DNA of 64,000 nt from Candidatus Electrothrix aarhusensis (GTDB taxonomy: Bacteria > Desulfobacterota > Desulfobulbia > Desulfobulbales > Desulfobulbaceae), in contig MTKO01000120.1 of assembly GCA_004028505.1 (NCBI GenBank), positions 1-64,000 on the forward strand, in the 5' to 3' direction. The notes under the pieces are model-generated. The model was given only the letters and a program-made list of their open reading frames with translations, searched no databases and had not been told where the DNA came from. This document shows positions 7,832-18,063 of this stretch, piece after piece. Position numbers and translations under genes: made by a program. Within the stretch, counting starts at the first letter, position 1; each line of letters begins with the position of its first letter.

Positions 7832-10095
7832 ATGGATCTCAAATTTGTCCGAAACATCCTGCGAATGCCGAAGACGTCTCTGTCAATTCACCGGAACTCT
7901 TACAAAGCTGGGTCAACGGTGTAACAGAATATCACCTGAACCCTGACCGAACCAATATTCTCCGTCCTTTGCAGCTGGGATCGAACCTCAAGATCCTGGA
8001 GGTCGGCTGTTCAAGCGGCATTTTATCGCGGTATCTTGGTGAACAGGGGCACCATGTCTTGGGTATCAAAACAGGAGTCGATTGCCTTGAAGCGGCAAAA
8101 CTGCGTTGTTCAGACCTGCCCAATGTCTGTTTTGTATCTACTCCTGATGAAATCGAGAAGGCTCTGGAGGCAACCCATGATGTTATTGTGCTCCTTCCAC
8201 CTCTTCCTGAGCTGGTCCATGAGGTTCTGCACGACAAGATTGACAAAGAAAATATTGTTACCGGGCTGAAAGAAAGGGCTGAATATCTGCGTATTCTCAT
8301 GAGCACGCTTTCTGAAGATGGCATCTTGGTCATCGCCACGGGCAACAGGCTGGGATTGAAATACTGGCTTGGGGCCTCGGAGGACAATTACGGCAAGCCC
8401 TACACCGGGCTATGGGGCTACGGGTCTCGTGATCAGCATCCCCGTATGTTTTCCCGTAACGAGTGGGTTGAAATTTTTCAGCAGGCGGACCTCCCACATC
8501 ATCATTTTCTGTATCCATTCCCGGACCATAAATTTGCCGAACTGATTCTGTCCGATGACTTTATCCAATCTGATCCCTATGCCCATTCATTACTCTACAG
8601 AACACGGTCATGCGATCTGGTTGAACCGACTTGGCTACCGGATCAGGATGAATTTCTTCACTGGAAATCTCTCCATCAATCCGGGTACCTTCAGGACTTT
8701 GCCAACTCCTTTCTTATTACTGTTGCGAAATCGCAGGAAAGACTGACTGCCGTTTTTCCTTATGATTTCATCAAACTGTCTAAGAGCAGACAACGAAGCA
8801 AATATCACGCTGTCACCTATAAAGAAAAGCAGCAACCTATTGTCATCAAAGAACTCCTTGATAAACAAGATACTGAGAAAAAAGACAAGAAGGGTGTTGT
8901 CGCCCATGTTCCGTGCAGTCATAAATATATACAGGGGCCTTTACTTGCCGAACTCTGGATTAATGCTTTGGTGATGGATGGTAGGAGCGAGAAATTCAAG
9001 CCACTCCTTAATGATTATTATCAATTTCTGAAAATCCATCTTGAGCAGGCGGAACAACCAGGTCGCTTTCTTGATCTGCTGCCCTTTAATATTATCCTTG
9101 ACTCAGACGGCCAATATCAATGGTTTGATCAGGAATGGGCTGTTGCTTGTGAGGACATCAGCGCAGAGTTCATCCTGTTTCGCGCCCTTCTCTGGTTTAG
9201 TTTTGCCCACGATACCCATATCAGCTGCGCCATGAAGGCAGAAAATTTGACCAGCATTGCCGAATTTATCAGCTTTGGCTTTCAGCTACTTTCTATGAAT
9301 GAAAAAGGCCTGCTTCCCGGTTTTATTGAACAGGAAGGAAGGGTACAGCATAGCATCGACCCGACTCAAGGGATTGATCAAGTGCATGCTGTGCTTCGGC
9401 AACCATTCCAGCAGAGCATCAGAGTTTGCCAAACCTCCCAGTTTGATGCCCAGCTGTTCTGGGTGACAGAGACAACGCCTCTGTCCGGGGAAAACTGCCT
9501 CAACGTGCGAGCCTACATGGCCCGTGAACGACAAACCTTATTCTTTCCCTTACCGGATCAGGTAGAGAATCTAAAAATTCTGCGCTTTGATCCTTCAGAC
9601 CGCCCAGGTTTCTTTCATATTCACCGCCTGACCCTCAGGTTGACACCAAAAGATGCAGCGGAAAGTCATGTCCTTTGGGAGGTAGTTGGGGGCGATATTG
9701 CTGAAGCGACCATTATGGAGCATATGCATTACTGCTCCTCAAGTATGCGGGATGTTTTTTTCTCTGTCGGAGATGACCCTCATGTCATTATTGAGCTTCC
9801 TGAGTCAGTTACCGAACAAAGCGGCCAAGGACGTTTACAGTTTGAGGCGGTGATAGATTGGCCCCAATCCTCAGATTATTTGGCCGTTCTTAACGAGATG
9901 CAAACTCTTCGACGCCTGATGTCTGAAATCAAAGTACAGTCAAAGGAAAGCCAACAACGACTGGAGGACATGCATGAAAGTGCAGCCGTGATGCGGCAGC
10001 GCATAACGGTCTTAGAGCATAAGATTGACGGCATACGAAGGACATTTATAGGAAGAGTATTGCGTAAGCTAAAGTTTTCTCCGTTCCAGTTTTAA
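7832..10095 (+). CDS. large class I SAM methyltransferase (one frame break near the start)
   Basis: SAM motif I reads ILEVGCSSG, followed by GHHVLGI (motif II), so the N-terminal domain is a Rossmann methyltransferase. About 400 further residues have no recognised domain, and the last 70 form a coiled coil. From the ATG at 7832 the frame opens as MDLKFVRNILRMPK and must shift once between about 7880 and 7900 to join SPELLQSWVNGVTEYHLNPDR, a stretch that precedes motif I in related proteins. Downstream of the break the only start codon is a TTG at 7969, well inside the conserved region. Adding one base gives 754 residues. Probably a surface-glycan-modifying enzyme, judged by the adjacent glycosyltransferase. 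Confidence 0.7.
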
Positions 10096-10179
10096 TGCTC
10101 CGGCAAGAGGACATTATCGTCCCTCGTGTTGGCATTCCGATTTTTTTACTTATTACATTCACCAAGAGAGGAAAAGCAC

Positions 10180-10677
10180 ATGAAGATTGTTCAACTCGTT
10201 ATCCTGGCTGCAATTGTCTCACTTTTTGGCTGCGCCCATTTGCCCTCTACAGGCAATCCAGATGGGGATGCCCTGAACAAGAATCGTATCCTGTGGAAAA
10301 ACGCGAATCTCTCAAACTACACCTACACCTATAAAAGGATGTGCTTTTGCCCGCAGGAGGAAGATATCGTGGTGACGGTACAATACGGTAACGTCACAGC
10401 AGCATCTTATTATCCTAGTCATAATCCTGTTTTGCCCGAACGACTTGACGGTCTGTTCACCGTTGAAGAGCTGTTTCAGGTTATTCAGAAGGCCATAACA
10501 AATGAGGTGGCCCAGCTGGACGTAACCTATAATGCGGAGTTAGGGTACCCGGAGAGTATATTTATTGATGTTGATAAACAGATGATAGATGAAGAAATGA
10601 CGCATTTAGTCAGCAATCTGCATTCAAATAACCTGCATTCAAGTGACTATGGAATGAAAGCCCATAGAATGAAATAG
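10180..10677 (+). CDS. DUF6174-like lipoprotein
   Basis: A 165-residue predicted lipoprotein. The start at 10180 is preceded by AGAGAGG and begins a signal peptide with lipobox LFGC (C18). An upstream in-frame start at 10126 would spoil the signal. The mature part has the pattern W-x-N-x(3)-NYTYTY-x-CFCP and then VVTVQYGNVTAASY, which resembles DUF6174 proteins. The two cysteines of CFC could form a disulfide or bind metal. Function unknown. It sits 84 bases after the methyltransferase and 34 bases before another lipoprotein. Confidence 0.7.
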   Translation: MKIVQLVILAAIVSLFGCAHLPSTGNPDGDALNKNRILWKNANLSNYTYTYKRMCFCPQEEDIVVTVQYGNVTAASYYPSHNPVLPERLDGLFTVEELFQVIQKAITNEVAQLDVTYNAELGYPESIFIDVDKQMIDEEMTHLVSNLHSNNLHSSDYGMKAHRMK

Positions 10678-10711
10678 AGGCTGCGAGTTTCTCACCCCCC
10701 CCTGAATTTTT

Positions 10712-10924
10712 ATGAAAAAACATAGCCTGTTGCTCCTGGCGGCCATCCCTGCCCTGCTTATGATCGGGTGCTCCAAGGAGGAATTTTATGAGGGGATGTA
10801 TCGAGGTTTGCAGCAGCGGGAGGAGAGAGTTCATCCTGCCGCTGCTCCCTTTCCCCCGGAGCAACCGAGCTATGATGATTATCGGAGAGAGCGGGAGGAG
10901 GCCTTACGGAATGATGACGAGTGA
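10712..10924 (+). CDS. small lipoprotein
   Basis: A 70-residue protein with a clear lipoprotein signal: MKKHS, a leucine-rich core and the lipobox LMIGC (C20). The 50-residue mature part is charged and proline-rich (PAAAPFPPEQPSYDDYRRERE) with no recognised domain. The ribosome site is weak, so translation may be coupled to the lipoprotein gene before it. Function unknown. Confidence 0.55.
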   Translation: MKKHSLLLLAAIPALLMIGCSKEEFYEGMYRGLQQREERVHPAAAPFPPEQPSYDDYRREREEALRNDDE

Positions 10925-10966
10925 TGAGGAGCGATAATCTCTCTGAGCTGCTCCCCTCTCTCTTCC

Positions 10967-13068
10967 TTAGAGGCGGGCTTCTTCTGCCAACCACACCGAA
11001 ACTGTGTCCCGTTTCCCCCGACTGTCCACCAAGGTAATCTGGGTCAATCCCGGACCTTGAGGTGTATACGAGGTGATTGCCTCCTTATGTTCCCGGCCCA
11101 GCGGTCGCCCGTTGACCAGCCAGTGAAAGGGCGGGATGCCGCCCTGGGATTTGAGGGCAAGCAGGGGATCTTTATCCAGCTGCATGGTGCTGCCGTCCAC
11201 CGGGAAGTAGATCCGTGGTTTGCTTGCTTCCTGCCCCGTCCCTGCTGTTCGGGAAAACCATTGCAGATGCCGAGGCAGCTGATTATGGCGGACCGTGAGA
11301 ACCTCGGCAGGAATGCGGTTAGTTACTCGCTTATTCTCCCCTTGATTTCTTTGCAGCTCCTGGATTGTATTTAAAGCGGCAAAGACCCGAAACAACACCG
11401 GCACAGCTGAGTTCGCGCCCGTGGTCTCCTTGCCATAGCCCCAATCAGGGCGACCGATCCAGATACCCACCGTATGGTCAGGGGTATAGCCTAATGCCCA
11501 GGCATCTCGGTAACCGTATGAGGTCCCGGTTTTATAGCGAATCTTTCTGCCCCGAATGCCCTTGGACACCACCCCTGAGCGGGGCGGTCGGGTGCGGAGA
11601 ATATCATCCACATACCAGGCAGCTGCTCTGGAGAGCATTTTCTGGCTGGAAGGGATGGGAGCGTCTGGACTGAAAGAAAGGGGTTTGTATTGCCCCTTGT
11701 CAGCAAGGGCCGCATAGAGGGCGGTCAGTTCGACCAAGCTTGCTGCAGTACCTCCCAGGGCCAGAGAAAGACCGGGTGGCCTGTCTGGGTCAACAGCAAG
11801 ACCGAGTCCGGCAAAGCGGGACAAAAGGCGTTGTGGGCCGATTCGCTCTAGCACCTGCACAGCGGGCAGGTTTAGCGAACGTTGCAGGGCCTCGCGGACA
11901 GAAACCCATCCCTGATAGCGACCGTCAAAATTACCCGGTCCGTAGTTGCCAAAGCGGGTCGGGCGATCCAGGATTCCGGTTTCTGGATGAAGAAAGCCCT
12001 GTTCAAAGGCCATCCCGTAGATAAAGGGTTTAAGGGCAGAGCTGGAGAACGTCGGGCCCTGGTCAGGTCAATTCGATTGGACCAAAAATTTCCTGAACCG
12101 ACATGGGCCAGCACTCTGCGACCCTGATTATCCACCACTAAAATGGCCAAGGTTTTCTTACCGTCGGCACCCAGTCTGTCCTGGGCCTGCTGAGCAATGG
12201 TTTCCAGTTGCCCTTGGAGCGGCCTGACCAACGAGGTCCTGATTTCCTCTTGATCCGGGTAACGAGAAGCAAGGCGTTGGCTCAGATGCGGGGCCAAGAT
12301 TGGGGTTGGGCTTCGTTTTTGCGGGACCGATTGTTCGCTCCCCAATTTCACCTGCTCCGCTGTCAATAGCCCTTCCTTATGCAGGCGGTGGAGAAAGTTA
12401 TTTCTCGCTGCCACGGCCTGCTTATGCTGACGGTCCGGTCGCCGCCGTTCCGGGGACTGGGGCAGGCTAATCAGCAGGGCAGCCTGGGACGGGGTGATTC
12501 GGGCGGCGGTTTTTTGAAAATAAAAGCGACAGGCCGCCTCAATCCCTTCGATATTGCCGCCGTAGGGCGTCAGGGTAAGATAGGTTGCCAGAATTCCCTC
12601 TTTGCTGAGCCGCTGTTCTAGGCGCAGAGCCTGAATCATTTCAAAGAGTTTTCCCCAGAGAGTGCGAGGATGAGGGCGAAGCAGGCGCACGGTCTGCATG
12701 GTGATGGTGGAGGCACCCGACACCACTCGACCCTGGCTGATGAACTGAAAAAAGGCCCGGCTCATGGCAAGGGGATCTACTCCGTGATGGGACCAGAATC
12801 GTTTATCCTCACAGGCCAGCAGGAGGCGAATAAACTCTGGATCGACTGCCATGTTGCCACCTTTGCTTTCCAGATGGGCAGGCAGACGCCAATAACCGTC
12901 CTTAGTGGTAAAGAGGCGGAGCAGCTTGCCGTTGCGGTCCACGACCTTGGTGGAGCAGGGGGGTGGAAAAGCTTCCGGCAGGGGCGAGGGCAGGAACAAG
13001 AAGAGGTGCAGGATGACACAACCTGTTATTAGAACCAGAGCGGAAAGAACGAGGAGGGTCTTTTTCAT
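10967..13068 (-). CDS. pbpC: penicillin-binding protein 1C (frame break at the transpeptidase serine)
   Basis: A bifunctional class A PBP that polymerises lipid II and cross-links peptidoglycan in the periplasm. It has an N-terminal signal anchor (LLVLSALVLITGCVILHLFLF), the glycosyltransferase motif CEDKRFWSHHGVDPLA (E87 catalytic) and GASTITMQ. The transpeptidase domain has KTGTSYGYRDAW, and a C-terminal PBP1C domain follows. The frame is broken at about 12042: the upstream frame ends RARRSP, and the downstream frame resumes SALKPFIYGMAFEQG, which carries the catalytic SxxK. One extra base (GG instead of G) restores RSPGSALKP and a 700-residue protein. If real, the break would remove only the transpeptidase. 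Confidence 0.85.
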
Positions 13069-13099
13069 CCGATGTTGCGCGGCCTCATGCTGTCGGTCG

Positions 13100-14178
13100 T
13101 TATTTACGATTTTTCTGTTTCATGACCGATTTGCAATGCTTGGCAAACTGCTTATCTTTTTTCCTTTTCTCAAAATACGACATCTCATTAAACGCTGATT
13201 CCCTAGTCATTTTGAGATAATTTTCATACCGATCTGCGGGCAAGGTTCCCTGTTCAACAGCGGCCAGAACCGCGCAGCCTTTTTCCCCGACATGGGAACA
13301 ATCGCTGAAACGGCATTGTTTGGACAGGGCGGTTATTTCCGAAAAGGTCTCCTCAACCCCTTTTGCTGCGGAGAAATTGCCCAGCTCCCGCATTCCCGGC
13401 GTATCGACGATCATTGCCCCGGAATCCAGCCGAATTAACTGCCTATGCGTTGTGGCATGTCGCCCTTTGCTCTCCTTGCTGCTGACGGTCTTGGTTGTAT
13501 ATTTTTCTTTACCAATCAGCGTGTTGAGCAGGGTTGTTTTGCCAACGCCGGATGATCCCAGCAGGCAATAGGTCTGGCCCGGCTGCATCATCACGTTGAT
13601 ACTGTCCAAACCGGAGCCGTTTTCGCTGCTCAAGGGAAGGACCTCTACTTGCGGAGCGATGCTTTGAATTTCCGCAATTCTGATGGCTATTTCAGCATCA
13701 TCAAGCAGATCGCTTTTACTGAGCAGAACAACGGGTTGGATACTGGCCTCATTCACCATGACCAGATAGCGTTCAAGGCGGCGGAGATTGAAATTTTCAT
13801 TCAAGGATTGAACGATGAAGGCAACATCAATATTAGCAGCAATGAGCTGAAAATCGACTTTCTTGCCCGGAGTTTTTCGCTTCAGCAAGGACTTGCGCGG
13901 TAATATTTCGTGGATTATTGCCAGGGTATTGTCATCATAAAAGCTGGCAAGAACCCAATCGCCGACTGCCGGGTAATCCACAGGGGAGGAAGCATTGAAG
14001 CTATCTTGCCGACCAGCTCCGCTGTAACATTATTTTCGCCATCGGTGACGATATAGCTGTCTTTATGCACAGCCGCGACCCTTGCGATCTCAAAATGCTC
14101 CAAGCTTTCCGGCTGAACCGTCTCTAGTAGAGATACGTCAAAGCCGATTTCTGATAATTTTTTGGGAATAGTCTTCAT
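13100..14178 (-). CDS. rsgA: small ribosomal subunit biogenesis GTPase RsgA (one frame break)
   Basis: RsgA is a circularly permuted GTPase that checks late maturation of the 30S decoding centre. The N-terminal OB-fold contains DYPAVGDWV and ILPRKSLLKRKTPGKK. The permuted G motifs run SKSD (G4), GSSGVGKTTLLN (G1) and DTPGMREL (G3). The C-terminal zinc finger has CRFSDCSH...GC. The first 60 codons lie in another frame: ELVGKIAS must be joined to ASSPVDYPAVGDW by adding one base in an A run at about 13996, giving 359 residues, the normal length. It lies 31 bases upstream of pbpC on the same strand. Confidence 0.88.
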
Positions 14179-14266
14179 TTGGAAATTACGTATTGTCCTG
14201 CTTGTTCAATGTTATAGATGAGATGCAGGATGCAGGTTTTCGTAGGCAACTCAATCTCACTGTTTT

Positions 14267-14560
14267 TTAACCGAATATTATCATTAAGATTCCAATTGAT
14301 ATTAATGAGAAAAAAGTTATCCCAATCCAATAGATGGCGATCAGCATCTTGCTCTTTTTTCTTTGAACCAAATCCTTGTGTATCAGCAGGGCGAGGCAAA
14401 TTGCGAAGAGAAACCAAGGGAGGGTGAAGAAAAAGATTTGCCATCTGCCAGTCAAGGTATCTTGAAACGTCTTTAACCACAAAAGATCAAGCAGAGACAG
14501 CAGCCATAGTGTCAATGTGGTTATTGCAAGGCGTTTGTTCGATTTAATTGTTTGAATCAT
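14267..14560 (-). CDS. small three-helix membrane protein
   Basis: A 97-residue protein with three hydrophobic segments (LAITTLTLWLLSLLDLLWL, FFFTLPWFLFAICLALLI and MLIAIYWIGITFFSLISIG) separated by short basic loops. The ATG at 14560 has a GAGA ribosome site; a GTG nine bases earlier is possible. It resembles many unclassified inner-membrane proteins and I do not recognise a family. It ends 88 bases before rsgA on the same strand. Confidence 0.55.
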   Translation of the reverse strand: MIQTIKSNKRLAITTLTLWLLSLLDLLWLKTFQDTLTGRWQIFFFTLPWFLFAICLALLIHKDLVQRKKSKMLIAIYWIGITFFSLISIGILMIIFG

Positions 14561-14630
14561 TGCTCTCACTTTCTCACCATCTGGTGAACATCACCGAGAC
14601 ATCATTTCCCCTTGAGTGTGATCACACCTG

Positions 14631-14714
14631 TTATTCGACGTATTCTCTTGAGTAATTTCGTCCCCCTATTAACAGGTACCTGATACAGACATTGGTATCA
14701 AGCAGATAATTCAT
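14631..14714 (-). pseudogene. truncated VapC-type PIN toxin remnant
   Basis: On the minus strand 27 codons read MNYLLDTNVCIRYLL and then drift to a stop. The start is the invariant opening of VapC toxins, including the first metal-binding aspartate in LLDTN. A full toxin is about 130 residues, so only the first fifth survives. Its ATG lies inside the end of the antitoxin-like frame, the overlap expected of a vapBC operon. Confidence 0.6.
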
Positions 14715-14790
14715 CGCCTTGACTGCCGCGTTCAATCGGATCATCTTTTAAAATCAACCGCGATTGATTCTCCGACGATATTTCCCTATC
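14698..14790 (-). pseudogene. antitoxin C-terminal remnant upstream of the PIN fragment
   Basis: A 30-codon open stretch on the minus strand reads SRLILKDDPIERGSQGDELSA and then TGA. This charged, PIER-GSQGDEL-like tail is what VapB/AbrB-type antitoxins look like near their C-terminus. Its stop overlaps the start of the VapC remnant. A TAA immediately upstream cuts it off, so the N-terminal DNA-binding part is lost. Confidence 0.4.
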
Positions 14791-15093
14791 TTAATTGATT
14801 ATCCTGCTAAAATCAATCGAGCTTGTCAGAGATGGACAAGCCAGGATTCTGTACAGCTACTTGTGGAACAGCCGGGAATCGGCAGGCCCCGCAACGTTTT
14901 GCATGCCCTAAAGGGCTACCAGCTCCCGCATCAGCCGCCAGCTAGAAGCCGGACGATAACGCTTGGCTCTTCCAAAATCAATTGGTATAAACGCATCAAT
15001 TGTGTCAACATGTCTGGAAGGCCTTCAAATTTTGGGTCGTTGACCCAATCTAAAATATGTTGTGAAAAGATTATTAATTTAGTGTCTTTTTTT
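14791..15093. other. degenerate sequence between the TA remnant and the IS
   Basis: No supported gene. AAAATCAAYCG is repeated at about 14749 and 14811, and a short inverted repeat (TTTTGGGTCGTTGACCCAA) sits near 15030. An open frame here shows no family pattern. The stretch looks like eroded mobile DNA. Confidence 0.35.
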
Positions 15094-15175
15094 CTATACT
15101 TTCTCACCTGATTTGACTTAACAGGGAAAATATTTTATCTCTTTTTTATGATCAACCTCTAAAAAGGAGCTATAG

Positions 15176-16480
15176 ATGGAAATATTCCCCGAGTTATTAT
15201 TAATATATTTTGACAGCATGAGGCCATGCTTTTCTCGTTACAGCGCTCCTCTCTTTGAGGGTTATGCCTTTGGGATTCTTTTGTGTAATGGCCGTAAATG
15301 TATGAAACGTATCGCCGGTTTGTGCTGGTTTGTTGATCGACATCTTAATTCCTTTGAGCGTTTTTTGGCCGATCATCAGTGGTCTTCTTCTGAACTTACC
15401 AAGTGTTGGTACCGACTTTTAATTAAACGATTAAGCAAGTTAGGAATTTCAACGAGTCAAAAAGTGTTTGCAATTGATACGACTCTTGTTCAAAAGGTAA
15501 AAGGTCGCATGCTTGGCGTTCAAAAGTGGTCAGCTCATCCGGGAGACAATAAAGCGGAAAAACGAATCATCGGCCATCATTGGGCGATTCTAGGTCTATT
15601 GGTCCGTTTTGGTGATCGCTACCTTTGTTTTGGCCTATTCACTCGGTTAATATCAGGCAAACTGAACCCTGCTGAGATGATTGTTGATGCCAACGGAGCC
15701 TGTCAAATTGCTACTTTTTGGGACAGTATTCACGCTATGATTTGGCAGACTCTTACTTTGACCGAAACCAGTATCACCGTTGTTTGTGACGCCTATTTTT
15801 CTAAAAAAGGGTTTCTTAATCCTATCGGTTACCACAACGAATCCTCTGCCAACAAAGTAACTGTCATCACTCGCATGAGATGGGATGCCGTTTGTCGAGA
15901 GCTTGAACCTCCTGAATATAAAGGAAAAGGACGACCTTCTACCCAAGGAAGAGAATCTACAGTACGATCCTTACTAAAAACAGAACCTCTCCAAAAATGG
16001 AAGGTATGGCTTTATGGTAAGGAGCACGAACTCAACGGGGTTTCTGTCGTTCGAAAAATTCGAAATGTTCACAATCCTGTCAAATTAGTGATCGTCGATA
16101 ACCATACTTCTAAACCTATCATTTTTTTATGCTCTGATGTCCACCAAGAAGAAGAACATATCATCGAACTGTATGGGGCCCGCTTTTCAATAGAATTCCT
16201 TATTCGTGAAATGAAATCAGAAATGGGCTTTTCTCAATATCAATGCTATTCAACTATAGCCTTTATGAGATTTGCTCAACTTTGTACGATTATCACTTCT
16301 ATGTGGAAACTGTTTCATATTGAAACTTATCCACAGCAACAGGAGATCCGATTTTCGTCTCTTCGGACTTCTATGAAACGAAGATCCATTCGGACGGCAT
16401 TTTCCCGAAGTCTCCCTGATGATGCGGAATTCAAAAAACTCGAACCGCTTATGGAGACTGTTTTAAGAAACGCCGCATAG
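15176..16480 (+). CDS. DDE transposase (IS701/DDE_5-like)
   Basis: A 434-residue transposase with D101 in VFAIDTTLVQK, D205 in VVCDAYFSK and a likely E340 in ARFSIEFLIREMK, the spacing of DDE_5/IS701 proteins. The start has AAAAAGGAG eight bases upstream. The frame is intact. The coding sequence is more AT-rich than neighbouring chromosomal genes, consistent with transfer. The family name is inferred from motif spacing. Confidence 0.82.
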   Translation: MEIFPELLLIYFDSMRPCFSRYSAPLFEGYAFGILLCNGRKCMKRIAGLCWFVDRHLNSFERFLADHQWSSSELTKCWYRLLIKRLSKLGISTSQKVFAIDTTLVQKVKGRMLGVQKWSAHPGDNKAEKRIIGHHWAILGLLVRFGDRYLCFGLFTRLISGKLNPAEMIVDANGACQIATFWDSIHAMIWQTLTLTETSITVVCDAYFSKKGFLNPIGYHNESSANKVTVITRMRWDAVCRELEPPEYKGKGRPSTQGRESTVRSLLKTEPLQKWKVWLYGKEHELNGVSVVRKIRNVHNPVKLVIVDNHTSKPIIFLCSDVHQEEEHIIELYGARFSIEFLIREMKSEMGFSQYQCYSTIAFMRFAQLCTIITSMWKLFHIETYPQQQEIRFSSLRTSMKRRSIRTAFSRSLPDDAEFKKLEPLMETVLRNAA

Positions 16481-16499
16481 AACATCAGGTCTTGGAGTT

Positions 16500-16681
16500 G
16501 GCATGCTTCATATGCCCTTAAAAGTAGTTGACACTTTTCGAAAGAACAGTGCCAGCTCATTGCCACAAGGCAAGGATGCTAACAAGGCAACCTTCTTATT
16601 TTACATGCATTGTCACAGGTTTTAGATTTAAAATCAGACTCAACTCACTCAGAAAGTGTCAACTGGGATTTGAAGCATGCC
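16500..16681. mobile_element. 182-bp MITE with 8-bp target duplication
   Basis: The inverted ends GGCATGCTTCA (16500-16510) and TGAAGCATGCC (16671-16681) continue inward as a second inverted pair, AGTTGACACTTT and AAAGTGTCAACT. Direct repeats TTGGAGTT lie exactly outside both ends (16492-16499 and 16682-16689), the signature of a transposition event. It has no coding capacity, so a transposase elsewhere must mobilise it. It lies in the tail of the IS701-like element. Confidence 0.8.
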
Positions 16682-16835
16682 TTGGAGTTCTATTATTTTT
16701 TTATTTATCAAATCTTACTATTTAGGTGAGAAAGTATAGGAAATAAAAGACTGATTCAGCAGAGTGCCGGTTTCCCAACATGTTAACCGAACTCTATAAG
16801 GAAAAAAATAAAATGCAGTGAAAAAATAAAAAAAC

Positions 16836-17633
16836 ATGGAACATCATAAAAAGTATCTAAAGTTGGCAGACACCATAATCAATTTACAAGGTCGGAATGT
16901 ACTTGAAGTCGGAGGTTGCAGTCCAATCGACTTAATTTTGAATTATAAGCCGAATTGTTGGACTTGTGTTGATCTTAATGCAAAGGCAGTGTCCCTGTTT
17001 AATGAAAATGTGCGCAAAAGAAAAATAGCAAAATATTCAGCTAACCTGATAGATATTTCAAAATTTGATACGCAAGAAAAATACGACCTTATATATTCTA
17101 TAAACTCATTTGAACATATCCACGATTTGGAAAAAACATTGAAAAAGATGTATCTCGCCCTGCGTCCAGAGGGTTACCTGTTCACAGTGTTTGGCCCGAT
17201 TTGGAGCTCAGACGTTGGACACCATCTAAGTATTTCTACTGAGAACGAACAAACGTTAAATTTTCAGCAAGGAATTCTTTCCCCCTGGGAACATCTCATT
17301 TCAACACCCAAAGACCTGAAAACGAGGCTTGAACAAGAATACGGTTCAGAGACAGCGCAAAAAGCTGTTACATACATTTATGAATACAAAGACTTGAATC
17401 GCCTTTATGAGCATGAATACTTCTCAATAATCAAAAATAGTCAATTTTCAAAAATTCTTTCAATAAAGAAACGAAAAGGAATTGCACCTAAAATGGATGG
17501 TGTTACTAACACACGAGAGTTAATGTTTATTTTAAAAAAAGGAGATTCACACTTGTTGGAGAAGTCAATGATGCTCCTTAAGCTAGTAGGGGCTTGTTTA
17601 ACCCAGCGTATCTATAAGCTGAAAGGCATTTAA
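16836..17633 (+). CDS. class I SAM-dependent methyltransferase
   Basis: A 265-residue methyltransferase-fold protein: NVLEVGGCSP (motif I), WTCVDLN (motif II) and YDLIYSINSFEHIHD with LRPEGYLFTVFGP, the Methyltransf_11/25 layout. SINSFEHI and the following HH pair are typical of glycan- or lipid-modifying members. It is markedly AT- and lysine-rich compared with neighbours, has no clear ribosome site, and lies between an IS element and a tRNA gene. Horizontal acquisition is likely. Substrate not assignable. Confidence 0.75.
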   Translation: MEHHKKYLKLADTIINLQGRNVLEVGGCSPIDLILNYKPNCWTCVDLNAKAVSLFNENVRKRKIAKYSANLIDISKFDTQEKYDLIYSINSFEHIHDLEKTLKKMYLALRPEGYLFTVFGPIWSSDVGHHLSISTENEQTLNFQQGILSPWEHLISTPKDLKTRLEQEYGSETAQKAVTYIYEYKDLNRLYEHEYFSIIKNSQFSKILSIKKRKGIAPKMDGVTNTRELMFILKKGDSHLLEKSMMLLKLVGACLTQRIYKLKGI

Positions 17634-18063
17634 CGAGGAAAACGAACCTATAGAATCAATGCAACATAAAGGCCAAGTTGATGTATTCCTTATCGAAATG
17701 AGAAAAAATCCAAACAGTGGCATCGCATAACAGATCTTATGTGAAATAATCGAAATAAAAAAAGGGTTGCCAGCTTATTTGCTAGCGACCCTTTTCTTAT
17801 TTCCAGCCTTTGACTTCAGCAATCTCGAATCAACCGACTGCTGGAGTGAGTCTTGCCGTTTTTATTCTTATACTTGTAATCTTTTTTGAGCTGGCAAGCC
17901 TTTAATTTTCAGACAACTATCTTATGCAATAATCAGTAATTTTATCAAATTTCAAGGAGATGAGTTACAGTAGCTTAATAAATGAACTTCGAGAGGTACA
18001 GCGGAGACACCTGAACAAAAACAAAAAAACAAACTCAGGTTATTGAAATAATTAAAAAAGAAG
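17634..18063. other. gene-free stretch with one terminator
   Basis: No supported gene. An intrinsic terminator for the methyltransferase lies at 17759-17795: AAGGGTTGCCAGC pairs with GCTAGCGACCCTT and runs into TTTTCTT. The right arm is shared with the terminator at 2299-2315. The rest is AT-rich with no clear structure. Confidence 0.5.

Larger units (their letters stand above)
15094..16739 (+). mobile_element. IS701-like insertion sequence
   Basis: Perfect 16-bp terminal inverted repeats bound the element: CTATACTTTCTCACCT at 15094-15109 and its complement AGGTGAGAAAGTATAG at 16724-16739. It contains one full transposase gene (15176-16480). Its right end has been lengthened by a 182-bp MITE (16500-16681), so the original length was about 1.46 kb. 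No clear target duplication was found outside the inverted repeats. Confidence 0.75.

Noticed and set aside
14764-15111. Open frame of 115 codons before the IS701-like element
   Set aside because: It spans the antitoxin remnant and the left end of the IS and has no family pattern or ribosome site.
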